Assembly (NCBI RefSeq): GCF_024171925.1
Contig: NZ_JAMTCO010000012.1
Span: forward strand, 1 to 64,000
DNA: 64,000 bases
Source: Actinokineospora diospyrosa
GTDB lineage: Bacteria; Actinomycetota; Actinomycetes; Mycobacteriales; Pseudonocardiaceae
Direction of reading: 5' to 3'
Shown: piece by piece, positions 1 through 11,409 of the stretch
Layout of the letters: each line of letters starts with the position of its first letter
Position numbering within the stretch: the stretch's first letter is position 1
Translations under genes and position numbers: made by a program
Notes under the pieces: generated by a model
Database searches by the model: none
Seen by the model: the letters and a program-made list of their open reading frames with translations, nothing else
What the model was told of the DNA's origin: nothing

Positions 1-51
1 ACGCCTCGTCGCCTGGCGGCAACATCGGCGGGAAACGCGACAATGCGACGA

Positions 52-195
52 GCTCGATGGGGCGAACTTGTTTTGCGCGGGGCCCCTACAACACCCGACG
101 CAGAACCGCACAGCAGGGGCCCAAAAGCAGGCCCTGCCGCGCGGAAACGCTACGGGTGTTGTCCCCCCACGCAAAACAAGTCCGCCCCATCGAGC
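52..195. repeat. Long imperfect inverted repeat (large hairpin)
   Basis: The left arm (about 52-97) and right arm (about 153-195) are near-exact reverse complements over more than 40 bp. The matching blocks are cgatggggcgaacttgt on the left and acaagtccgccccatcg on the right, and both arms end in an ACACCCG/CGGGTGT block. The roughly 55-base centre can fold again (gcaggg with ccctgc). No reading frame here looks like a protein. It could be a MITE-like remnant or a recombination product; its function is unknown. Confidence 0.7.
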
Positions 196-554
196 AGTTG
201 GCACCAGCGACTCCGAGGAGCGCGGGGTGATCAGGTGGGCTGGGGCGGACCTGACGGCAGTCGAGTTGGCACCGGCGGGTCCGAGCGTCCAGGGGCTGGG
301 TTGGCAGGGCCGACGAGAGCGGACTGGGATGGCACCGGCCGTTCCGAGTGTCCAGGGCTGAGCAGGTGGGTTGGGGCGGACCCGACGGGGGGCAGGCTGG
401 CACCGCCGACTCTGAGTGTCCAGCCAAGGGTCGGGTTTGCGGGCTGGGGCGGACCTGACGGAGGCCGAGATGGCATTGCTGCTTCCGAGCCCAGAGGCCG
501 GGCAAGCGGGTTGGGGCGAACCTGACGGAAGCTGAGCTGGCACCTCGACTTGCG
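190..554. repeat. Degenerate tandem repeats, period about 63-73 bp
   Basis: About five units can be read, starting near 234, 297, 365, 433 and 506, with a partial unit before them. Each has a ggttggggcgg-type block, then cctgacgg, then a tggcaccg block, then tccgag-gtcca. Units differ by substitutions and small indels. The stretch has no convincing gene. It lies between the inverted repeat and the pruA terminator, so bases 1-608 hold repeats only. Confidence 0.7.
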
Positions 555-561
555 AAAATGA

Positions 562-599
562 AAAGCGGGGCCAACGCAAGGATGCGTTGGCCCCGCTTT
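562..599 (-). terminator. Rho-independent terminator of pruA
   Basis: A perfect 17-bp stem (562-578 paired with 583-599) with a 4-base loop lies 10 bases past the pruA stop codon. On the minus strand it runs out into a T-rich stretch (ttttcattttc). Confidence 0.9.
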
Positions 600-608
600 A
601 AGTGCAGA

Positions 609-2237
<1,629 letters not shown>

Positions 2238-2337
2238 CGTGTGGCTCGCCTCCCTATGGTGTCTGCTCGGTCGCGGCGGGTGGGCACGCTCGTGGCCCGC
2301 ACACTCGCGTACATCCTGTCATGGGATGACCTCCCGG

Positions 2338-2850
2338 TTACAGCAACTCCAGCAGGAAGGGCAACTCCTGCGGGGCGTACCAGGCCAGCTCGTGGTCCTC
2401 GGCGTCCCCGAGCACGAACTCCGCGTCCGGGTCGCCCATGTCGGCGGCGTCCACGGCCGCCACGGCGGCGCGCACGGCGACGGCCGCCTCCTCGGTGTCC
2501 AGGTGGACCGAGGCGATGACCTTCAGCGGCACCGGCCCGGCCAGCTTGACCACCGAGTGGTCCAGGTCCGGGCGCAGCTGCGCGCCGTCCACGTCGGCGG
2601 CGATGACCGCGCGGCGCATCGGGACGTCCGGATCGGTGGTCAGCTCGGCGCCGATCAGCCGCAGCGAGGCCTTGGCCGCGTCGAGCATGGCGACGTACTC
2701 CAACTCCTCGTCGCCGCCGGTCGCGTAGGACTCGCGCAGGGCGGGGGTGAGCGCGAACGCGGTCCCGGTGATCGCGGCCAGTTCCCCGTCCGCGTTCAAC
2801 TCCCGCAGCATCGCCACCGTCGCCGGTATGTAGACCCTCAACTCATTCAC
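2338..2850 (-). CDS. DUF6912-type conserved protein (Rv3231c-like)
   Basis: A 170-residue acidic soluble protein of unknown function. It opens with NELRVYIPATVAML, the signature start of a conserved actinobacterial family found next to triacylglycerol-synthase and secA genes. No catalytic motif, signal peptide or membrane segment is visible. The GTG start overlaps the stop codon of the upstream acyltransferase by four bases (GTGA), so the two are translationally coupled. The nearby ATG is in another frame and stops at once, which supports GTG. Family assignment is from memory of the N-terminal motif; no function is claimed. Confidence 0.8.
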   Translation of the reverse strand: MNELRVYIPATVAMLRELNADGELAAITGTAFALTPALRESYATGGDEELEYVAMLDAAKASLRLIGAELTTDPDVPMRRAVIAADVDGAQLRPDLDHSVVKLAGPVPLKVIASVHLDTEEAAVAVRAAVAAVDAADMGDPDAEFVLGDAEDHELAWYAPQELPFLLELL

Positions 2851-4250
2851 GCTCTCACGGTCGTCAACAGTTCTTCCACGGACTCTTCCAGCATCCGCGC
2901 CAGCGCGTCCACGTCGGACATGGCCTTGCGGTCGCCGGTCAGGCCGAAGTACACCCCGCCGTCGTACGAGGTGACCCCGATCGCCAGGGCCTGGTTGCGG
3001 GTGAGCGGCATCGCCGGGACCATCCTGGTCATCCGGGCGGTGCCCAGGTAGAGCGGCGCCTGCGGGCCGGGCACGTTGGTCACCACCACGTTGAAGATCC
3101 GCTGCGAGAACGAGGCGGCCGCCCGCGCGCCCAGCGAGTGCAGCGTCGGCGGCGCGAACCCGCCGACTCGCAGCAGCGCCGACGCAGCGACCGAGCGGCC
3201 CGAGTCGTTGTGCGGGCGCAGCGCGTGGCTGATGTGGTGCAACCGGACGAACGGGCTCGGCTCGCCGACGGGCAGGTCGACCAGCTGCGCGGTGACCTGG
3301 TTGCCGAGCATGCCGGGCACGGTGCCGTCGGAGTCGCGCACGGCGAGCGGGACCATGGCCCGCACGGTGCTGGACGCGGTGAGCTGCAGCCCGCGGGAGA
3401 GCAGCCAGGAGCGCAGCGCCCCGGCGACCGCGGTGAGCACCACGTCGTTGACGGTGCCGCCGTGGCGGGCGCGCACGTCGCGCAGGTCGTCGAGCCTGGC
3501 GTGCGCCACGGCGTAGCGGCGGGCCCGGCCGACCGGGGCGTTGAGCGGGCTGGCCTGGGCCGGTCGGGCCGCGATGCCGATGGCGGAGACGACGGTGCCC
3601 AGCACCCCCGCGACCTTCTGCGTGGTGGCCAGCGCGTCGCCGACGGCGGAGCGCACGTTCTCGACCAGCTCGCGGGGGCGCTGGACGGTCTCGGAGACCG
3701 CGTCGAGGATCAGCCGGGTCGGGCCGGGCAGCCTGCGCGGCTCCCACGGCTCGTCATCGGGCTGATCGTCGGTAAGAGGCTCGGGTTCGAGGATGACCTG
3801 GCCGAAGTCGATCGTGCGGATACCGTCAACGAGCGCCAGGTGGGTCTTAGTGATCAGGGCAGCGTGACCTTCGGCAAGACCTTCGACCAGGTATGCCTCC
3901 CATAGAGGCCTGGTGTGGTCGAGCGGGCGCGCCATAAGACGGGCGACGAGGTCGTGCAGCTGCTCATCGCTACCTGGACGCGGTAGGGCTGACCGTCGGA
4001 CGTGGTAGTTGACGTCGAAGGACGGGTCGTCGACCCAGACCGGGCGGGCGAGGTGCCCTGGTACCTCGGCCACGCGTTGGCGGTACCGGGGTACCAGCGG
4101 TAGGCGCTGCTCGATGAGCTTCACCAGCCGCGCGTGGTCGAACCCGGCACGCGGCTTGCGGAAGACGGCGACCCCACCGACGTGCATCGGCGTCGCCGCG
4201 TCCTCTAGATAGAGGAACGACGCGTCGAGGGCGGACAAGCGGTCGGGCAT
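2847..4250 (-). CDS. WS/DGAT-family acyltransferase (wax ester/triacylglycerol synthase-like)
   Basis: A 467-residue member of the wax ester synthase/diacylglycerol acyltransferase family, which transfers acyl groups from acyl-CoA to alcohols or diacylglycerol at the membrane. It starts with the family signature RLSALDASFLYLED. A condensation-like half follows, then the C-terminal half with NVVVTNVPGP near 370. The active-site motif normally written HHxxxDG reads HLALVDG here, so the second, catalytic His is Leu. That raises doubt about classical activity, although altered motifs occur in other actinobacterial paralogues. It is the promoter-proximal gene of a two-gene unit with the DUF6912 protein. 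It resembles mycobacterial Tgs3-type proteins by context. Confidence 0.88.
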   Translation of the reverse strand: MPDRLSALDASFLYLEDAATPMHVGGVAVFRKPRAGFDHARLVKLIEQRLPLVPRYRQRVAEVPGHLARPVWVDDPSFDVNYHVRRSALPRPGSDEQLHDLVARLMARPLDHTRPLWEAYLVEGLAEGHAALITKTHLALVDGIRTIDFGQVILEPEPLTDDQPDDEPWEPRRLPGPTRLILDAVSETVQRPRELVENVRSAVGDALATTQKVAGVLGTVVSAIGIAARPAQASPLNAPVGRARRYAVAHARLDDLRDVRARHGGTVNDVVLTAVAGALRSWLLSRGLQLTASSTVRAMVPLAVRDSDGTVPGMLGNQVTAQLVDLPVGEPSPFVRLHHISHALRPHNDSGRSVAASALLRVGGFAPPTLHSLGARAAASFSQRIFNVVVTNVPGPQAPLYLGTARMTRMVPAMPLTRNQALAIGVTSYDGGVYFGLTGDRKAMSDVDALARMLEESVEELLTTVRA

Positions 4251-4316
4251 GGCCCGATACTGGCACAACCCGGGCGGTGCGGAGGGCCGAGCGCGGCGCG
4301 TGCGATGCTGCTCGCC

Positions 4317-5078
4317 ATGTCCCGAGAGCCCGCCGCGTCCCCGAAGGACCGGTTCGTGACCGTCTACGGCCGCAAACCGGTGTTGGAGGCGCTGGCCGAC
4401 ACCCGGCTGACCGTCGACAAGGTGGTGCTCGCCGACAACGCGCACGGCATCGCGGCGCGCGAGATCGTCGACGCCGCCCGCGACCGGGGCGTGCCGGTGC
4501 ACCGGGCCTCCGCGCAGCGGGTGAAGGTGTTGGCGGGCAACGGGAAGCAGGACCAGGGCGTGCTGGCCGACGTGGTAGCGCCCCGGATGCGCACGTTGAC
4601 CGACGCGCTCGCGGCCAGGAAGCGCCCGGCGTCGGTGCTGCTGCTGGACGGGATCACCACGCCCGCGAACGTGGGCATGATCCTGCGGACCGCCACCGCG
4701 GCGGGGATCGGCGGGATCGTGGTGCCCCGGCGCGGGGTCGCCGGGCTGGACCCGCTGGTGGTGAAGGCCTCGGCCGGGGTGGCGTTCACCGCCCCGGTCC
4801 TGCGCTGCGCGACCGCCGGTGAGGCCGCCGCCGAGCTGCGGGCCGCGGGCTACCCCCTCTACGGGCTGGACGCGGGTGCCAAGCGCACGGTGTTCGACGC
4901 GGAGCTGCCCGCCCAGGCGGCGTTCGTGCTGGGTAGCGAGACCTCCGGGGTGACCGACGCGGTGCGGCCCCGGGTCAACCGCTGGCTGTCGATCCCGATG
5001 GCGGGCGGGGTGGAGTCACTGAACGTGGCGACCGCCGCCGCCGTGCTGTGCTTCGAGCTAGTCCGCCGATCCCGCTAG
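4317..5078 (+). CDS. TrmH/SpoU-family RNA 2'-O-methyltransferase (RlmB-like)
   Basis: A SAM-dependent SPOUT methyltransferase that probably methylates a ribose in rRNA or tRNA. It has an N-terminal substrate-binding domain (FVTVYGRKPVLEAL) and the three SpoU motifs: GITTPANVGMILRTATAAG (motif 1), VLGSETSGV (motif 2) and IPMAGGVESLNVATA (motif 3, the knot that binds SAM). An in-frame ATG also lies at 4305; neither start has a clear ribosome site, so the start is uncertain by four codons. Its last 21 bases overlap the convergent HAD gene. It is divergent from the acyltransferase. The exact RNA target cannot be told from sequence. Confidence 0.9.
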   Translation: MSREPAASPKDRFVTVYGRKPVLEALADTRLTVDKVVLADNAHGIAAREIVDAARDRGVPVHRASAQRVKVLAGNGKQDQGVLADVVAPRMRTLTDALAARKRPASVLLLDGITTPANVGMILRTATAAGIGGIVVPRRGVAGLDPLVVKASAGVAFTAPVLRCATAGEAAAELRAAGYPLYGLDAGAKRTVFDAELPAQAAFVLGSETSGVTDAVRPRVNRWLSIPMAGGVESLNVATAAAVLCFELVRRSR

Positions 5079-5435
5079 GTCGAAGAGGATCACCAGTTCT
5101 TCCACTGTGGACTGGAGGTCGCGGTGGTGCACGCCGACCATGCCGACCCGCACGGCCCCGCGCACGTAGTCGGCCACGTCGTCGACGAACACGCACTGCT
5201 GCGGCGCCACCTGCAACCGCGACGCCGTGTCGTGGTAGATCCCCGGTTCTGGCTTGGCGACGCCAACAGCACCTGATACGACTACCGCGTCGAACACGTC
5301 CGGTAGCGCTGCCGGGACGGAATCCGCATTGGACAGCAACGCCGTCTTAAGCCCAAGCGCGCGCATCCGAGCGACGACTTCGGGCATGCCCTCGTCGGTG
5401 AACACACCCGCGTAATCCACCAGCAGCGCTTCCAT
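5058..5435 (-). CDS. Small HAD-superfamily protein
   Basis: A 125-residue HAD-like protein lacking a cap domain. It shows motif I as LLVDYAGVFT, motif II in LLSNAD, the motif III lysine in GVAKPEPGIY and motif IV as VFVDD. The second Asp of motif I (DxD), the usual acid/base, is Ala, so phosphatase activity may be weak or changed. The ATG at 5435 is chosen because the conserved fold begins there; longer in-frame starts would run into the divergent gene. The 3' end overlaps the methylase gene by 21 bases on the opposite strand. Confidence 0.78.
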   Translation of the reverse strand: MEALLVDYAGVFTDEGMPEVVARMRALGLKTALLSNADSVPAALPDVFDAVVVSGAVGVAKPEPGIYHDTASRLQVAPQQCVFVDDVADYVRGAVRVGMVGVHHRDLQSTVEELVILFDLAGSAD

Positions 5436-5529
5436 CCCCCGATTATCACCGTTTCCGGTGATCACCGTGCGCGAGAACCGCCCAGAACGGCTCTGTCCCG
5501 GCGAAACCCCGGATCGAGGGAGCCAACCG

Positions 5530-5964
5530 GTGCAGGTAGACATCTTGCAGGATTTCGAACCGCCGCTGATCGAGGCCTTTGAGGATCGGTGGTCCACCCC
5601 GCCCGCGGCCACCGCTCGCACGCGCACCATTCGCGGCGCGCCACGTGAGGCCTCTTGGCGATTGCTGACCCTGGTGTTGGAGACGCTCGAAGGTAAGAGG
5701 CAGGCATGGCAACTGCACGGGATGCTGCCCGGCGACGCCTATGAGGGAATCCTGACGCGAGCGCGCGACGGCGGTAAGACCCACTACCGGCTGCTGCGGC
5801 TGCACACAGCGGCGACAGCAGCCGGGGTAATGGAGGTGGCGTCAACAGTGCGGATCGTGCCGATGGGACAACCGGAAGCCTGGCACGTGAAGGCGTGTGT
5901 GGGTCGATGGGAACAAGAGGCGGGGCAGTGGCGCTGCACGACCCTGCGGTTCATGGGGTTCTAA
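5530..5964 (+). CDS. Rv3235-family (DUF6459-type) protein
   Basis: A conserved actinobacterial protein of unknown function that habitually sits downstream of and facing secA. The body ends in a compact beta-rich domain (residues about 55-144) with VASTVRIV, AWHVKACVGRWE and WRCTTLRFMG. The GTG at 5530 is preferred, because gagggag lies eight bases upstream. An earlier in-frame GTG at 5458 would leave only 22 bases to the divergent HAD gene. A shared bidirectional terminator separates it from secA. No signal peptide or membrane segment is seen. Confidence 0.78.
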   Translation: MQVDILQDFEPPLIEAFEDRWSTPPAATARTRTIRGAPREASWRLLTLVLETLEGKRQAWQLHGMLPGDAYEGILTRARDGGKTHYRLLRLHTAATAAGVMEVASTVRIVPMGQPEAWHVKACVGRWEQEAGQWRCTTLRFMGF

Positions 5965-5971
5965 CGACAAA

Positions 5972-6007
5972 CCGGGTGGCGGACGAGGCATCCCGTCCAC
6001 CACCCGG
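5972..6007. terminator. Bidirectional terminator between the Rv3235-type gene and secA
   Basis: A 14-bp stem (5972-5985 with 5994-6007, one G-T wobble) around an eight-base loop fills the gap between the two convergent stop codons. Confidence 0.75.
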
Positions 6008-6021
6008 CTGGAGAGCTAACG

Positions 6022-8895
<2,874 letters not shown>

Positions 8896-9166
8896 CCGAG
8901 TCGACCTCGCTAGCTGATAGTCGTGCGCCCGCTACGGACGCTCCTGTTCGTCATCGTAGGCAACCCGCTCCGCGGCGTGCACCGACACCGCACGCAGGTG
9001 CGGCGCAGGCTACCCGGGTGAGGCCCGCCACAGCTCCAACGGCCCACCGGCGCCGGAGGTTCCGCACCCGGCGCCGGTGTTGCGGTGGGAACGGACCACG
9101 GTCGCGATGACCAGGCGATCTTCAACGGGACCGGCGGCCGCGCACGGGCGTGCCGCGGGCATGGTG
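8896..9166. other. secA upstream region
   Basis: There is no gene between the secA start and the hpf terminator. The region contains GC-rich inverted stretches near 9036-9082 (ggcgccgg repeated in both orientations). No promoter elements are clear enough to place. Confidence 0.4.
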
Positions 9167-9197
9167 GTGCCCCGGGGGAACTGGTCCCCCGGGGCAC
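9167..9197 (-). terminator. Terminator of hpf
   Basis: A perfect 13-bp stem (gtgccccggggga, 9167-9179, paired with 9185-9197) lies 20 bases beyond the hpf stop. It has no clear T run, as is common in actinobacteria. Confidence 0.75.
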
Positions 9198-9216
9198 GCG
9201 GTGCGTGGGAGCGGGG

Positions 9217-9933
9217 TCAGACGAGCTTGATCACGCCGTAGTCGAAGGCGTGGCGCCGGTAGACGACGCTGGGGGTCCCGGTGTCGGCGTCGGCGAACAG
9301 GTAGAAGTCGTGTCCGACCAGTTCCATCTCGTAGAGGGCCTGGTCGACGGTCATGGGCTTGGCCGGGTGCTCCTTCTCGCGCACCACGCGGCCGGGGAGG
9401 GCGTCCTCGTCGTCGTCCCAGCGCCCGCGGGGCAGGGGGACGCCGCCGTACTCGGCGGCGAGGTCGGCGTCTACGTGACTGCCGTTGGTGGCGCCGCTGT
9501 ACTCGGGGGCCTCGTGCTCGGGGGCCTGCAGGACGGTCGTGCCGCCCGCGGGGTGGGCCGAGCCGTTGGTCGCGATCGGCATCGCGGCCGAGATCGCTTG
9601 GCCGACCGAGGTGGGCGTGCGTCGCCCGTGGTGCACGCGCCTGCGGTCGTGCTGGCGGCGGAGGCGGTTCTCCAGCTTGCTGACGGCCAGGTCGAGCGCG
9701 GCGTAGAAGTCGCCTGCGCAGGCCTCCGCCCGCACGGCGGGACCCTTGCCCTTCCCGGTGATCTCGACCCGCTGGCAGTTCTTGGACTGCCTGCGGTTGG
9801 GCTCGTGGAACAGCTCGACGTCGAAGCGGATGACCTTGCGGTCGTAGCGTTCGAGCCTGCTCAGCTTTTCCTCGACGTGTGTCCGGTAGTGCTCCGGAAC
9901 CTCGACGTTACGGCCCTTAACCACGATGTCCAT
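9217..9933 (-). CDS. hpf: Ribosome hibernation promoting factor, long form
   Basis: It binds the 30S subunit and drives 100S dimer formation or stabilises idle ribosomes in stress and stationary phase. The 238-residue protein has the N-terminal RaiA/YfiA domain (MDIVVKGRNVEVPEHYR, residues 1-100). A charged Gly/His-rich linker follows, then the C-terminal dimerisation domain (KPMTVDQALYEMELVGHDFYLF and YRRHAFDYGVIKLV). This two-domain layout is the long-form HPF. The ATG at 9933 has gggagg 11 bases upstream and starts exactly at the family's N-terminus. A hairpin and a short possible leader peptide precede it. Confidence 0.95.
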   Translation of the reverse strand: MDIVVKGRNVEVPEHYRTHVEEKLSRLERYDRKVIRFDVELFHEPNRRQSKNCQRVEITGKGKGPAVRAEACAGDFYAALDLAVSKLENRLRRQHDRRRVHHGRRTPTSVGQAISAAMPIATNGSAHPAGGTTVLQAPEHEAPEYSGATNGSHVDADLAAEYGGVPLPRGRWDDDEDALPGRVVREKEHPAKPMTVDQALYEMELVGHDFYLFADADTGTPSVVYRRHAFDYGVIKLV

Positions 9934-10468
9934 ACACGACCTCCCTCGCTGCTGCGAGTGCTGGTTGCGGTGATTCGGTGCTTGGCGCCGGGGTGATCTG
10001 GATTCCAAGTCCAGGACGGGATGTGACCTGGGGCGTTGTCGAAGCTGCGCCCCGCGTGGTCAGCGCTCCACCGGCACCAGGGTCATGGGCTCCTCGCCTC
10101 CTCCCTGCCAACCGGGAACGGTGATAGCGCAGCACGTTAGCCCGGGTTTCGGTTGAGCAACAGCCCCCGAGGCGGGCGACATCCGTTCGCGACCGAGCGT
10201 GACGTCCAGCGACGGCCGTGCGGACCCGTGCGGCCGAGCGGGGTGCCCGCCGCGCCCGCGCCGGGGAAGGGGTTCCCCCGAGCGGCGCACAGCCGAGGAC
10301 CGAGCAGCGGCGAAACGTGTTCCGGCGACCGGGCTCGTGGATTGGGCCACCGGGCCCAAGACCACTCGCCTGCTCGCTGTCATACCCGGCCAACGACCCC
10401 GAACGGCCTACGGTTCCCGACCGCCCATCACTCGATCGGGGGTACCAGAGTGTGGGACCGGGCTCCCG
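9934..10468. promoter_or_regulatory. hpf leader/upstream region
   Basis: This 535-base stretch has no full gene. On the minus strand, 10060-10086 encodes an eight-codon frame (MTLVPVER) preceded by a strong agggaggagg ribosome site. A hairpin (10030-10035 with 10048-10053) lies between that frame and hpf. Together they look like a possible leader of hpf, but function is inference. No terminator for comF could be placed with confidence at the other end. Confidence 0.3.
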
Positions 10469-11266
10469 TCACACGGTCTCGGCGAGGGCGAGCACGGCGA
10501 GTACCGGCAGGCCCGCGCCGCGCAGCGCCCGCGCGCACGCCGCGGCGGTCGAACCGGTGGTGACCACGTCGTCGAGCACCAGAACGGGTGCACCCGCCGG
10601 GGGTACTCCTGAGGGCTCGACCGACAGGTGCCGCGCCAGGTTGGCCGCCCGCGCGGCGGCGTCCAGCCCGACCGAGTCCCGCGCGGCCCCGGCCAGCCGC
10701 AGCACCGGCGCCACCTGGGCCACCACGCCCACCCCGGTGAGCGGCCCAGTCCCAGGGGGCACCCCAGCCGCCGCGGGTGCCCCGGCCTCGGTGGTCGTTC
10801 CGGCCGTGGCGAGCGTTGCGGCCATGACCTGGGCGACCCGCTCCATGTGGTGCCCACCCCGGCGCCGCACCGCCCGCCGCCGCGAGGGCGCCGGGACGAG
10901 CCACAGCGGACCGCCCGGCTGGGCGTCCCCTGGCGTGGGGTGGCCGGGGTACCCGTGGGTGACCGGCCCGGGGCACACGGCGGCCACCGCGGGCACGCGC
11001 TCAGCCAGGGCGGGGAGAGCAGCGGCCAACGCGCGCCCGAGCGGCAGCGCCAACGGCCGCCGGTTGCGCTCCTTGTAGGCGATGACCGCTCGGCGCACGG
11101 GGCCGCCGTAGGCCGTGAGGGCGAAGACCGGGAGCCCGCGGGTGGCCGTGCGCTCGACGGTCCGGAGACCGCGCAGTGTTGCCGCGCAGGTGGGACACCA
11201 AGGCGAGCCGGGCGCGCCGCACCCGGCGCAGGGATCGGGGATCAGGAGGTCGAGGAGCTTTCGCAC
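10469..11266 (-). CDS. ComF-family phosphoribosyltransferase-like protein
   Basis: A 265-residue ComF-type protein. It has an N-terminal four-Cys zinc-ribbon-like segment (CAGCGAPG and WCPTC), then the phosphoribosyltransferase fold ending in the PRPP-binding loop VLVLDDVVTTGST. In competent bacteria the family supports DNA uptake; in actinobacteria the role is unknown. A proline/glycine-rich insertion (residues about 155-195) lengthens the middle. The GTG at 11266 fits the family start, although its ribosome site is weak. The comF-hpf-secA order is conserved in actinobacteria. It probably has its own transcript, since 143 bases separate it from lpqB. Confidence 0.85.
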   Translation of the reverse strand: MRKLLDLLIPDPCAGCGAPGSPWCPTCAATLRGLRTVERTATRGLPVFALTAYGGPVRRAVIAYKERNRRPLALPLGRALAAALPALAERVPAVAAVCPGPVTHGYPGHPTPGDAQPGGPLWLVPAPSRRRAVRRRGGHHMERVAQVMAATLATAGTTTEAGAPAAAGVPPGTGPLTGVGVVAQVAPVLRLAGAARDSVGLDAAARAANLARHLSVEPSGVPPAGAPVLVLDDVVTTGSTAAACARALRGAGLPVLAVLALAETV

Positions 11267-11269
11267 GCG

Positions 11270-11392
11270 CCAAGGGTGACCGGACCGCGAGCGGCGTGCG
11301 CGAAGTTGTCCACAGGGTCATGGCGAGCAGGGGAAATCGCATGCCGCCAGGGTGACCGGTTCCCGGCGGCCGTGCGCGAAGTTGTCCACAGG
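11270..11392. repeat. Two 45-bp direct repeats each ending in a DnaA-box-like site
   Basis: Copies at about 11270-11316 and 11347-11392 share agggtgaccgg, a short variable middle and gtgcgcgaagttgtccacag. Each contains TTGTCCACA (11306-11314 and 11382-11390), one base from the consensus DnaA box. They fill the space between lpqB and comF. Confidence 0.65.
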
Positions 11393-11409
11393 CCGCCGAG
11401 AACCCCTGG

